Position numbers and translations under genes: made by a program
Assembly (NCBI GenBank): GCA_032122625.1
Contig: JAQBGG010000007.1
Coordinates: 1 to 13,954, forward strand
DNA: 13,954 nt
Reading direction: 5' to 3'
From: CAXMST01 sp032122625
Lineage (GTDB): Bacteria; Actinomycetota; Thermoleophilia; Solirubrobacterales; 70-9
Notes under the pieces: model-generated
What the model saw: the letters and a program-made list of their open reading frames with translations, nothing else
Databases searched by the model: none
What the model was told of the DNA's origin: nothing
Shown: piece by piece, positions 1 to 6,683 of the stretch
How the letters are laid out: every line of letters starts with the position of its first letter
How positions within the stretch are numbered: the first letter of the stretch is position 1

Positions 1-599
1 ACGACGACGGGGATCGAAGCGGCAACGGCGAGCCGGGCGACGGAACTGCGCGCCGTTGCCGCCAGCCAGACCAGGGGCGGCATCGTCATCGCGAGTAGAT
101 AACCGAGCCCGTTCCAGTAGCCGATCGGAAAGCTGAGCCGCTCCGCGGCTGCCTGAAGCTCGACGGCAAGCTGCTCATCGCCGCCGAGGCCGAGCAGTCG
201 GGAGCCGAGGGCGAGGACCGCCACGAGGGTGCCGCCGATGGCGATCCCCGCCAGCCAGGAGGGGCCGGTGCCGGGGCGCGCGGCAAGGCCAACCGTCAGC
301 AGAACCCCGAGATAAAGCAGAACACGCACGAGATCGACGAAGCCGGAACCCGAATCGCCGGCCCAACTGAGCGACAGCGCCGTCCAGATCGCGAGCAGCG
401 CGAAGAGGGCGAGTAGGGCGAGCAGTCGCCGGTTGAGAGCACCTAGTCCGACTCCGCCTCCGAGCAACAAGCCGCCGACCAACAGCCAGACCGCGGCCGT
501 CGCCACGCCGAGCACAGCGTCCGGAAATCCTCCCTCGGCAAGCGCCAGGGCGACGATGCCGGACGCCACCGGCGCGAATATCGAGGGTTGGAAAACCAC
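1..599 (-). CDS. O-antigen ligase/polymerase-like membrane protein (N-terminal part)
   Basis: The reverse strand is open from a GTG at 599 to the window edge, giving about 199 residues of a polytopic membrane protein whose C-terminus lies outside. Hydrophobic segments can be placed roughly at residues 10-21, 27-48, 59-79, 90-107, 115-133 and 163-185, separated by short loops. The loop at 154-166 reads R-L-S-F-P-I-G-Y-W-N-G-L-G, a motif I associate with O-antigen ligase/WaaL-Wzy-like proteins of actinobacteria. Such enzymes polymerise or transfer lipid-linked glycan on the outer face of the membrane. The catalytic periplasmic-type loop of the family would be in the missing half. GTG at 569 is an alternative start; the GTG at 599 is preferred because a GGGGAG lies 13 nt upstream. 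The gene is divergent from the secreted protein and glycoside hydrolase at 641-2070, which fits a glycan-handling neighbourhood. The family call is good; the substrate is unknown. Confidence 0.72.
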   Translation of the reverse strand, partial: MVFQPSIFAPVASGIVALALAEGGFPDAVLGVATAAVWLLVGGLLLGGGVGLGALNRRLLALLALFALLAIWTALSLSWAGDSGSGFVDLVRVLLYLGVLLTVGLAARPGTGPSWLAGIAIGGTLVAVLALGSRLLGLGGDEQLAVELQAAAERLSFPIGYWNGLGYLLAMTMPPLVWLAATARSSVARLAVAASIPVV

Positions 600-625
600 T
601 TTGCTGTCGGCGCTCCCCGACCCTT

Positions 626-631
626 TACCCT
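626..631 (+). promoter_or_regulatory. -10-like box TACCCT for the 641 gene
   Basis: TACCCT ends 9 nt before the ATG at 641. No Shine-Dalgarno is visible between them, so the transcript would start at or within a few bases of the ATG. This is one of a series of similarly placed TANNNT hexamers in this window; no convincing -35 was found. Confidence 0.4.
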
Positions 632-640
632 TGATCGGCG

Positions 641-982
641 ATGAGGCGCGGGACGCAGTTTAGATTGGTTTTCGTGTGCGCTCTGACGATGGCCGCGCTG
701 GGTGCCGGCCCGCTCGCGGCGAGGGCCGCGGACCCGGCGGCGATTGAGGAGTACGTGCTAACCCTCCCCGGCGTCAAGAGCAGCGGCGCCGGCCAACCCG
801 AGCCCCTCGTTCAGCGGGCCCAGCGGATCGGGCCGACCGGCGTCACCGGCGAGCGGAACGAGGCGCCGACGATGCTCGCAGCGATCGGATCGGCTACGGC
901 GTCACCGGCGGGGATCGCGATCGTGCTGGCGCTCGGCGCCGGGGCCGCGCTCGCGGCGAAGAGGAGCGGGGACGCGGTGTGA
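641..982 (+). CDS. small secreted/membrane-anchored protein of unknown function
   Basis: The product is 113 residues. An N-terminal signal peptide is evident: basic M-R-R, hydrophobic core at about 8-25, then an A-R-A-A-D-P stretch suggesting cleavage near residue 29-30. A short extracellular part, 30-85, has no motif I recognise. It is followed by a hydrophobic segment at about 88-106 and a basic tail (K-R-S-G), so the mature protein is probably anchored by its C-terminus with most of it outside. There is no canonical LPXTG sorting signal; L-P-G-V-K at 42-46 is at the wrong end. The stop codon overlaps the start of the next gene (GTGA at 979-982), so translation is probably coupled to that of the glycoside hydrolase lipoprotein. 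It may be a partner of that enzyme in the envelope, but this is inferred only from the overlap. Confidence 0.7.
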   Translation: MRRGTQFRLVFVCALTMAALGAGPLAARAADPAAIEEYVLTLPGVKSSGAGQPEPLVQRAQRIGPTGVTGERNEAPTMLAAIGSATASPAGIAIVLALGAGAALAAKRSGDAV

Positions 983-2070
983 TCCGGTGGATCGCGCCCC
1001 CGCTGGCGGTTCTGATCGCGATCGCGATAACCGGCTGCGGCGGGGAGCCGGAAAGGGCCACGGCTGGGGTGCCGCAGACCTTCTTTGGGATCGCCCCCCA
1101 AGACGCAACCAGCGATGCAGACCGGGCACGAATGGCTGCCGGCAACGTCGGCAGCTACCACGTGCTCCTCTCCTGGGCCAAGGTCGAAGCGAGCCCCGGC
1201 GTGTACTCGTGGTCCACCTACGACGATCTGCTCGCCGGTCTCGCCGTCAACGGCATTGAGCCGATTCCCTACGTGTTCGGCACCCCATCCCACTTCGCGG
1301 GTGCGCCGAACATCGCGCCAACCACGAGCGTCGAGGCGCTCAAGGCCTGGGACGACTTCCTTGCCGCCGCTGCCGCCCGCTATGGGCCGGGTGGCGAGTT
1401 CTGGGATAGCTTCGCGCTCAGCCATCCCGGCGTGGAGCCGAGGCCGCTGACCGTCTGGGAGATCTGGAACGAGGTCAACAGCCCGACGTTCTGGGCCCCG
1501 GACCCGGACCCGGACCAGTACGCGACGCTGCTGAAGCACTCCGCACGAACCATTCACAAGGTCGACCCGAGCGCCCAGATCATGGTCGCCGGAATGTTCG
1601 CAACGCCTAACAGCGCCAAGGCGATCCAGTCTTTCGAGTTCCTCCGCGAGCTGTTCAAGAAGCCGAACGTCGACGAAGCCGTCGACCTGGTCGCCGTCCA
1701 TCCCTACGGCCCGCACATCAAGGACGTCAAGAGGCAGATGGCGAGGACCTACGAGCAGATGAAAGAAGGCGGCAACGGCGAAGACGGCGTGTGGGTGACC
1801 GAGATCGGCTGGGGTTCGAATCCGAACGTCAAGAGCGAGTTGACGAAGACGGCAACGAAGCAGGCGGTGCTCTTGCGCAAGGCCTACGAGCTGCTGATCA
1901 AGAAGCGCGACGCATGGAACGTCCGGGGCGCGCTCTGGTACACCTGGCGAGACCCCGCCAACCCGGTCGGCCGCTGTGGCTGGTGCCCCTCAGCGGGCCT
2001 GGTCGACAACGACCTCGACGGCAAGCCGGCCTGGCGCGAGTACACGAAGCTCAGCGGCGGTACGCCCTAG
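979..2070 (+). CDS. glycoside hydrolase (clan GH-A, GH39/GH5-like) lipoprotein
   Basis: The product is 363 residues, starting at a GTG that overlaps the upstream stop. Residues 5-17 are hydrophobic and lead to I-T-G-C with Cys20 followed by G-G, a lipobox, so it should be a lipid-anchored exported enzyme. The body is a TIM-barrel glycosidase of clan GH-A: W-E-I-W-N-E (160-165) supplies the acid/base Glu165 after the invariant Asn, and W-V-T-E-I-G-W (272-278) supplies the nucleophile Glu275. H-P-Y-G at 241-244 and W-Y-T-W-R-D at 320-325 are further typical barrel-edge motifs. The length fits a single catalytic domain without a carbohydrate-binding module. Such enzymes hydrolyse or trim beta-linked polysaccharides. 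The neighbouring O-antigen-ligase-like gene suggests the substrate could be the cell's own exopolysaccharide (compare the GH39-type PslG), but the sequence cannot prove it. Confidence 0.85.
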   Translation: MIRWIAPPLAVLIAIAITGCGGEPERATAGVPQTFFGIAPQDATSDADRARMAAGNVGSYHVLLSWAKVEASPGVYSWSTYDDLLAGLAVNGIEPIPYVFGTPSHFAGAPNIAPTTSVEALKAWDDFLAAAAARYGPGGEFWDSFALSHPGVEPRPLTVWEIWNEVNSPTFWAPDPDPDQYATLLKHSARTIHKVDPSAQIMVAGMFATPNSAKAIQSFEFLRELFKKPNVDEAVDLVAVHPYGPHIKDVKRQMARTYEQMKEGGNGEDGVWVTEIGWGSNPNVKSELTKTATKQAVLLRKAYELLIKKRDAWNVRGALWYTWRDPANPVGRCGWCPSAGLVDNDLDGKPAWREYTKLSGGTP

Positions 2071-2079
2071 GGCCTTCGG

Positions 2080-2361
2080 TCAGTTCGGGGAGCCGCCGGC
2101 CATCGCCGGCAGGATGACGATCGTATCGTCGGCGCCGACTCCGGTGCCAAGGCCATCGAGGACGCGGACATCCTCGTCGTTGAGGTAGACGTTCACGTAG
2201 CGGTTGAGCGCGCCGTCGTCACCGAACAGCTGCTTCTCCGTCCCCGGATGAGAGACGGCGAGGCCGCGGAGGACCTCACCGATGTCGGAGCCGTCGATGC
2301 TGACCTGCGCCTCGCCGCCGGTCTGGGCCCGGAGCACTGGTGGAATCTTCACGGTCGGCAT
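2080..2361 (-). CDS. MoaD/ThiS-family sulfur carrier protein
   Basis: The product is 93 residues with the ubiquitin-like beta-grasp layout of MoaD/ThiS/CysO: V-K-I-P-P-V-L-R near the start, V-N-V-Y-L-N-D-E-D-V-R in the middle and D-D-T-I-V-I-L-P-A-M-A-G-G near the end. The diglycine that would be adenylated and then thiocarboxylated is not terminal: S-P-N follows before the stop. Either the tail is removed by a protease, as JAB/Mec-type enzymes do for related carriers, or the protein is used uncleaved. It lies 36 nt downstream of its likely activating enzyme on the same strand, but has its own -10-like box. Whether it serves cysteine synthesis (CysO), molybdopterin (MoaD) or thiamine (ThiS) cannot be decided here; no cysM, mec, moaE or thiG is in the window. 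Confidence 0.85.
   Translation of the reverse strand: MPTVKIPPVLRAQTGGEAQVSIDGSDIGEVLRGLAVSHPGTEKQLFGDDGALNRYVNVYLNDEDVRVLDGLGTGVGADDTIVILPAMAGGSPN
2095..2110. terminator. hairpin downstream of the glycoside hydrolase stop
   Basis: GCCGGC, CATC, GCCGGC forms a perfect 6-bp GC stem with a 4-nt loop, 25 nt after the glycoside hydrolase stop. It lies inside the 3' end of the convergent sulfur-carrier gene (its A-M-A-G-G codons). There is no T-tract, so termination here is only a possibility. Confidence 0.3.
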
Positions 2362-2370
2362 TTGCGGCTC

Positions 2371-2376
2371 AGCCTA
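2371..2376 (-). promoter_or_regulatory. -10-like box TAGGCT for the sulfur carrier
   Basis: Read on the minus strand, TAGGCT ends 9 nt before the sulfur-carrier ATG (2361), inside the 36-nt gap after the ThiF-family gene. The gap has no good Shine-Dalgarno, so a separate leaderless transcript is plausible alongside read-through from upstream. Confidence 0.35.
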
Positions 2377-2397
2377 CAGGCCCCGGTTGGACCGAGC

Positions 2398-3597
2398 TCA
2401 GGAGACCGTGACGCCCGAGCAGAACGCCTCGTAGTCGGGGAACTTGCCGAGATCCTCGTCGGCGAGCTGGGGGGCGTCGGGGCCGCAGATCGGGCAGCTC
2501 GGATCCTTCCTCACCTTGAGCTCGGTGAAGGTCGTACTGAGCGCCTCGAAGAGGAGCAGGCGACCAACCAACGGCTCGCCGGCGCCGGTGATCAGCTTGA
2601 AGACCTCCAGTGACTGCATCAGGCCCATTACGCCGGGCAGCATGCCGAGCACACCGGCCGCGCCACAGCTGGGGGCCAGTTCCGGCGGCGGGGGCGTTGG
2701 GTAGAGGCACCGATAGCAGGGGCCGTCGTGCGGGACAAAGGTCGAGATCTGACCGTCGAAAGCGAGAATCGACGCCGAAACCACCGGCTTGTTGAGCCGG
2801 ACCGAAGCATCATTGAGCAGGTAGCGGGTCGGGAAGTTGTCGGCGCCGTCGACGATGATGTCGTAGGAGCTCAGCAACTCGATCACATTCGAGGAATCGA
2901 GCCTCGTGCGGTGCTCGTTGACCGTCACGTCGGGGTTCAGGGCCTCGATCTGACGGCGGGCCGACTCCGTCTTCGGGATGCCGATCGTTTCGGTGCTGTG
3001 AATCACCTGACGCTGTAGGTTCGAGGCGTCAACCTCGTCGTCATCGACGAGGCCGATCGTGCCGACGCCGGCGGCCGCGAGGTAGAGCGCAGTCGGCGAG
3101 CCGAGTCCGCCGGCGCCGAGCAGCAGGACCTTGGCATCGAGCAGCTTCAGCTGACCCTCGAGCCCGATCTCGGGAACGAGGATGTGGCGGCTGTAGCGCT
3201 CCTTCTGCTCCTGGGTGAGCTTGCGGGGGACCACCGTCTCGTAGTTACGGTCCTTCCAAAGCGTGATCCCGCCGGCCATCGAGGCGACGTCGCTGTAGCC
3301 GAGTTGCTCGGTCAGCGTCTTCGCGGCGAACGCCGAGCGATTGCCGGATGCGCAGTAGAGGATCACGCGCCTGCTCTTGTCGGGAACGAACTGCTCGATC
3401 CGAGATTCGAGGTGGCCGCGGGGAACGTGAATCGCGCCCGGAATGTGGCGCTCCTCGAACTCATGTTGCTCGCGCACGTCGACGAGAGCTACGCCGCCGC
3501 CGTTGCTGGTCGCCGCGAGCTCGTCGTTCGCTTCCGAAGGCTGGACCTCCGTGATTCCCGCCTTGATCGTCTCGATCAGCTCTGCGCCAGTCGGCAT
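2398..3597 (-). CDS. sulfur-carrier adenylyltransferase/sulfurtransferase (rhodanese-ThiF fusion, MoeB/MoeZ-like)
   Basis: The product is 399 residues with two domains. Residues 20-120 are a rhodanese domain: L-V-D-V-R-E at 38-43, H-I-P-G-A at 51-55 and active-site loop C82-A-S-G-N-R-S carrying the persulfide cysteine. Residues 130-375 are a ThiF/E1-like adenylation domain: nucleotide loop G-A-G-G-L-G-S-P (161-168), N-L-Q-R-Q (193-197), Zn ligand pairs C294-x-x-C297 and C368-x-x-C371, and C311 in S-C-G-A-A-G-V-L-G. The enzyme should adenylate the C-terminal glycine of a sulfur carrier and pass sulfur to it; the carrier gene is 36 nt downstream. In MOCS3 and mycobacterial MoeZ the rhodanese is C-terminal, so the domain order here is reversed, an arrangement I recall from other actinobacterial MoeB-annotated proteins. 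The start is supported by GAGGTGA four bases before the ATG. Confidence 0.9.
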   Translation of the reverse strand: MPTGAELIETIKAGITEVQPSEANDELAATSNGGGVALVDVREQHEFEERHIPGAIHVPRGHLESRIEQFVPDKSRRVILYCASGNRSAFAAKTLTEQLGYSDVASMAGGITLWKDRNYETVVPRKLTQEQKERYSRHILVPEIGLEGQLKLLDAKVLLLGAGGLGSPTALYLAAAGVGTIGLVDDDEVDASNLQRQVIHSTETIGIPKTESARRQIEALNPDVTVNEHRTRLDSSNVIELLSSYDIIVDGADNFPTRYLLNDASVRLNKPVVSASILAFDGQISTFVPHDGPCYRCLYPTPPPPELAPSCGAAGVLGMLPGVMGLMQSLEVFKLITGAGEPLVGRLLLFEALSTTFTELKVRKDPSCPICGPDAPQLADEDLGKFPDYEAFCSGVTVS

Positions 3598-3642
3598 CTA
3601 TTCACCTCAAACTCGATCAGGATTAGGGTTATTACTCAGGAG

Positions 3643-3648
3643 AGTGTA
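3643..3648 (-). promoter_or_regulatory. -10-like box TACACT for the rhodanese-ThiF gene
   Basis: On the minus strand TACACT lies about 45 nt before the ATG, within the 97-bp gap after the dioxygenase gene. Unlike most genes here, this one would have a true leader with a Shine-Dalgarno. The leader contains an AGGATTAGGG stretch (plus-strand reading, 3619-3628) resembling part of the suf element described below. The assignment is tentative. Confidence 0.35.
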
Positions 3649-3694
3649 GCAGGGGCCTGACCGCGCTCCCGATGATTGATTCCACGGGCCGACG

Positions 3695-4663
3695 TCAGAC
3701 GAGCGAGGGATGCTCGGCGATCTCGTGGAAGCGAAGAGCGCCTTCGCCGTAGTAATGGGCGACGAGGCTGCGCCTTGTCGACTCCGGGTCGCTGATCGGC
3801 CCGCCCCCGTGCAGCAGGTTGGAGTGCCAAATCAGCACATCGCCCTTGTGCGGCAAGAAGCGCACCGGCTGGACGCCGGACGAACGAACCTCCTGCTTGA
3901 CCCGCTGGTAGTACCCGGCAGCCTTGTCCGGGACGAACAGCCGCGAGCCGTTGGCGAGCTCGAGATCGCCGGTCGCAATCTGCGGCAGGCGGTGGGTGCC
4001 GGGAAGGTAGAAGACCGGACCGCTCGAGGGCTCTATGTCCTCGAGTGCGACCCAGATCACGATCAGGTAGCCAGGCGGCTCGGTCGTCATATGGAAAGCG
4101 TCGGAGTGCGCCCCCTGCTGGCTACCGCGGAAGAAGCTGATCGACTGCCAGATCCCGACCTCGGTGCCGAGCAGAAACGAGAGCAGGTCGGTCAGGCGTG
4201 GGTCGTTGAGCGCCTCGGCGGCCGACGGCGAGCGCTTGAAGACGTTGCGGACCCGGCCGGAGCCACGGTTGAAGCGCACCTTGCCCTTCGAGAGAAGCGT
4301 CTCGATCTCGTCGTTGATGCGGTCGATGTGCTCGGCCTCGAAGAATCCCTCGAGCACTGCGTACCCCTGCTCGGGCCAGCGCCGCGCAGCCTCACGGATC
4401 GGCTCCGGAAAGCGCTCCAGGCCCTCCGCGTCGGCGACCGCTGCCTGCGCCCCGGGTCGATCGAGCCAGGGCAGCTCCGACTGATCGTGGCCGTGCTTGG
4501 GTATGTCGCGACTGGCGAGCGTACGGAAGACGCCGCGGTCGATCCCGTGCCGCCGGTAAAGCGCTCGGTTGCGGAGCATCCGCTTCGCGTGGGCCAGGGA
4601 TCGCAGGACGAGCAGCGGGCGCAAGCGCCCCAGCGCGACCTTGATTCTCACCAAGCGGCTCAT
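3695..4663 (-). CDS. phytanoyl-CoA dioxygenase (PhyH) family Fe(II)/2-oxoglutarate oxygenase
   Basis: The product is 322 residues from the ATG at 4663; a longer in-frame reading exists but would overlap the htpX 3' end and has no support. The facial triad is visible: H186-S-D188 in G-A-H-S-D-A-F-H-M and a distal H285 in L-L-H-G-G, with R297/R298 in S-T-R-R-S-L as the probable 2-oxoglutarate carboxylate anchor. V-F-Y-L-P-G-T-H-R-L-P (217-227) is characteristic of PhyH-type oxygenases. These enzymes hydroxylate varied small molecules; substrate cannot be read from sequence. About 90 N-terminal residues, basic and helical (many Arg/Leu), precede the catalytic fold. The gene lies downstream of htpX on the same strand but behind a strong hairpin and with its own -10-like box, so it is probably transcribed alone. 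Confidence 0.85.
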   Translation of the reverse strand: MSRLVRIKVALGRLRPLLVLRSLAHAKRMLRNRALYRRHGIDRGVFRTLASRDIPKHGHDQSELPWLDRPGAQAAVADAEGLERFPEPIREAARRWPEQGYAVLEGFFEAEHIDRINDEIETLLSKGKVRFNRGSGRVRNVFKRSPSAAEALNDPRLTDLLSFLLGTEVGIWQSISFFRGSQQGAHSDAFHMTTEPPGYLIVIWVALEDIEPSSGPVFYLPGTHRLPQIATGDLELANGSRLFVPDKAAGYYQRVKQEVRSSGVQPVRFLPHKGDVLIWHSNLLHGGGPISDPESTRRSLVAHYYGEGALRFHEIAEHPSLV

Positions 4664-4672
4664 CAGCGGTGG

Positions 4673-4678
4673 ATCGTA
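4673..4678 (-). promoter_or_regulatory. -10-like box TACGAT for the dioxygenase gene
   Basis: On the minus strand TACGAT ends 9 nt before the ATG at 4663. No Shine-Dalgarno intervenes. Its position supports the 4663 start over longer readings. Confidence 0.35.
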
Positions 4679-4700
4679 GCGACCGGCCCGCGGCCGTCGC
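4679..4700 (-). terminator. strong hairpin after htpX
   Basis: GCGACCGGCC (4679-4688), loop CGC, and GGCCGTCGC (4692-4700) form a 9-bp GC-rich stem with a single bulged C. It sits about 20 nt beyond the htpX stop and immediately before the dioxygenase -10-like box. There is no T-tract, so it could be a non-canonical terminator or a processing/stability hairpin separating the two genes. Confidence 0.5.
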
Positions 4701-4719
4701 GCTGGTGAACGGGCGAGTG

Positions 4720-5580
4720 CTAGCCGAGGCTGGTCCGCATTTGCCGCAGACGGCGTACGCGTTCCTCGATCGGCGGATGCGTCGAGAAGAGGCCGGCCAG
4801 GCCCTTGCCGGAGAGCGGCTTGACGATGTAGAGACACTCGGTCGCCTGGTTGACCTCCATCGGCGTGTCTTTGACGCCCTCCTCGAGCCGCAGCAGGGCC
4901 GTGGCGAGGCTCTCGGGGCGACCGCAGATATCGGCTCCGGTGGCATCGGCGGAGAACTCGCGCTGGCGGCTGATCGACATCTGGATCAGCGTCGCGGCCA
5001 TCGGCGCCAAGAGCACCATGGCGAGGCTGCCGATCAGGCCGATTGGGCTGTCGTTGTTGCCCCCGAACCAGATCAGCATGTAGGCGAGATAGGTGATCGC
5101 TCCGCCGATCGTGGCCGCGACCGACTGGATCAGCGTGTCGCGGTTCTGGATGTGAGCAAGCTCGTGAGCGATCACGCCGCGCAGCTCGTCCTCGCTGAGC
5201 AGCTTCGTGATGCCGGCGGTAACGGCCACGGCCGCGCGGCTCGGGCTGCGACCGGTCGCGAAGGCGTTTGCCTGCGCCTGCGGGATCAGATACAGCGCCG
5301 GCGTCGGCATCTGTGCCCCCTCGCAGAGGTCGCGGACCATCGCGTAGATCCGCGGTGCCTGCGACTCCTCGAGCGGCTGGGCACCGCTCATCTTCAGGGC
5401 GATCTTGTCGCTGAACCAGAATGCGCCGAAGTTCATCGCGCCGCCGACGAAGAGGAACAGCAGAGCCGTTCCGGCACCGCCGATCGCGAACCCGATGACT
5501 ACGAAGAGGCCGGTGAGGGTGCCGAGGAGCAGCGTCGTCCGGACGCCGGCTGCGAGATTCGATCTACGGGTCGTGGTCAC
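4720..5580 (-). CDS. htpX: HtpX-family M48 membrane zinc metalloprotease
   Basis: From the GTG at 5580 the product is 286 residues, the usual HtpX length. An AGGAGG ten bases upstream fixes this start; a longer open frame upstream overlaps the divergent kinase gene and is not credible. Two hydrophobic segments at about 15-33 and 37-55 come first, then the protease domain with H139-E-L-A-H143 (HExxH, zinc ligands and catalytic Glu140) and the third ligand Glu208 in R-Q-R-E-F-S-A-D. Two more hydrophobic segments, about 150-172 and 178-200, lie between them, as in E. coli HtpX. S-T-H-P-P-I-E-E-R near the end is also typical. The protein degrades misfolded or damaged membrane proteins on the cytoplasmic side. 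It is divergent from a two-component pair across 109 bp, so co-regulation is possible. Confidence 0.93.
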   Translation of the reverse strand: MTTTRRSNLAAGVRTTLLLGTLTGLFVVIGFAIGGAGTALLFLFVGGAMNFGAFWFSDKIALKMSGAQPLEESQAPRIYAMVRDLCEGAQMPTPALYLIPQAQANAFATGRSPSRAAVAVTAGITKLLSEDELRGVIAHELAHIQNRDTLIQSVAATIGGAITYLAYMLIWFGGNNDSPIGLIGSLAMVLLAPMAATLIQMSISRQREFSADATGADICGRPESLATALLRLEEGVKDTPMEVNQATECLYIVKPLSGKGLAGLFSTHPPIEERVRRLRQMRTSLG

Positions 5581-5689
5581 TGTTACTCGGCCTCCTGAGG
5601 CTGCGTTGGTTCTGAATGGAATATTGCCAAACCAGCCTAATTGGACCATAAGTGGGAATCGGAGGGGTTCTCGCGTAATAGCTGCACAG
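5581..5689. promoter_or_regulatory. divergent promoter region between htpX and the sensor kinase gene
   Basis: This 109-bp gap is more A/T-rich than its surroundings. For htpX (minus strand) candidate -10 boxes are TAGGCT (5634-5639) and TATGGT (5645-5650), followed by the AGGAGG. For the kinase (plus strand) TAATAG at 5676-5681 ends 8 nt before the ATG. I found no clear inverted repeat that would mark a response-regulator operator. Confidence 0.4.
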
Positions 5690-6679
5690 ATGCGCCGAAC
5701 GACTCTGCTCAGCCAGGTCATCATCGTCAACCTGCTGCTGATCGCGGTGGCGGTGGTCGCCGCGGCGGTCGCCTCGAGCCCCGACAGCGCGCTCCGCGAG
5801 ACCGGGGCCGCGGGCCTGGTGCTCGGCTTCGCCCTCTCGGCGACGATCGCCGCCAATCTCTTTCTTCTCTCCCGCCGCTTCGAGCCGCTGGAGCGGCTGG
5901 CCGATGAGATGGAGCACGTCAACCTGTCCCGCCCCGCCTCGGCGCAAGACCGCTTGGAGATCGGCGGTCCCGAGGAGGTGCAACGCCTCGAGGAGGCGTT
6001 CCGAAAGATGCTGAGCCGGCTCGAGGCCGAGCGCCTGCGGGTCGCCAGCGCTTCGCTCGAGGCCCAGGAGCGTGAGCGGGCTCGGGTCGCTCGCGATCTT
6101 CACGATGAGGTCAACCAGGCGCTCACCGGAGTCGCCCTCCGGCTCGAGGCCCTACGGATGAAGGCGCCGCCGGAGTTCTCCGAGCAGCTGGCCGACACGC
6201 AGGCCCTCGCCAGCCAGGCGATGCAGGAGCTGCTCACTCTCGCCCGCCAACTTCGCCCGACCGCGCTCGACGACCTCGGTCTCAAGGCGGCGCTCGGAGG
6301 CCTGGTCGAGCAGCTCGACCGCCAGAGCGAGATTCGCGCCGTGTTCGAGAGCGACGAAGGCGGCGGCAGCTTCGCGAAGTTGCCCGACGAGGTCCAACTC
6401 GTCACCTACCGCGTCGCCCAGGAGGCGCTTTCCAACGCGGTCCGCCATTCGGGCGCCGAGCACATCCGGGTGAGACTGGTGGCGAGCGAGTCCGGGCTTG
6501 AGCTGCGCGTCTCCGACGACGGCGCCGGCTTCAGCTTCGACGAGTCCGATGCGGGCCTGGGGATATCCGGGATGCGCGAGCGCGCCCTGCTCGTCGGCGG
6601 CGAACTCGAGATCGAATCGCGTCCGCAGCTTGGCACGCGAGTCAGGTTGAAGCTCGCCGATGCCGATGGGTCAAGCTAG
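5690..6679 (+). CDS. NarL-type two-component sensor histidine kinase (HisKA_3)
   Basis: From the ATG at 5690 the product is 329 residues; the longer open reading upstream overlaps htpX antisense and is discarded. Two transmembrane segments at about 8-28 and 39-61 enclose only about ten external residues (S-S-P-D-S-A-L-R-E-T), so there is no extracellular sensor domain. A HAMP-like linker (R-R-F-E-P-L-E-R-L, 62-70) and a coiled-coil lead to the dimerisation box R-D-L-H138-D-E-V-N-Q-A-L-T-G-V of the HisKA_3 class. The ATPase domain has the N box Q-E-A-L-S-N-A-V-R-H-S (244-254), D-D-G-A-G-F (276-281) and G-L-G-I-S-G-M-R-E-R (289-298). It should autophosphorylate on His138 and pass phosphate to the regulator that starts 4 nt after its stop. 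With the short loop, the signal is probably sensed in the membrane, as in LiaS-like intramembrane kinases. Confidence 0.92.
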   Translation: MRRTTLLSQVIIVNLLLIAVAVVAAAVASSPDSALRETGAAGLVLGFALSATIAANLFLLSRRFEPLERLADEMEHVNLSRPASAQDRLEIGGPEEVQRLEEAFRKMLSRLEAERLRVASASLEAQERERARVARDLHDEVNQALTGVALRLEALRMKAPPEFSEQLADTQALASQAMQELLTLARQLRPTALDDLGLKAALGGLVEQLDRQSEIRAVFESDEGGGSFAKLPDEVQLVTYRVAQEALSNAVRHSGAEHIRVRLVASESGLELRVSDDGAGFSFDESDAGLGISGMRERALLVGGELEIESRPQLGTRVRLKLADADGSS

Positions 6680-6683
6680 ATCG

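Noticed and set aside
811..1716. Long minus-strand open frame (301 codons) opposite the small secreted protein and glycoside hydrolase
   Set aside because: It is antisense to genes with clear motifs, and its translation shows no domain; GC-rich DNA gives long shadow frames.
4664..4837. N-terminal extension of the dioxygenase by 58 codons
   Set aside because: It would overlap the htpX 3' end and include the hairpin and -10-like box; the extension resembles no dioxygenase sequence.
5405..5689. N-terminal extension of the sensor kinase by 95 codons
   Set aside because: It lies antisense to the start of htpX and crosses the divergent promoter region; the transmembrane start at 5690 is typical.
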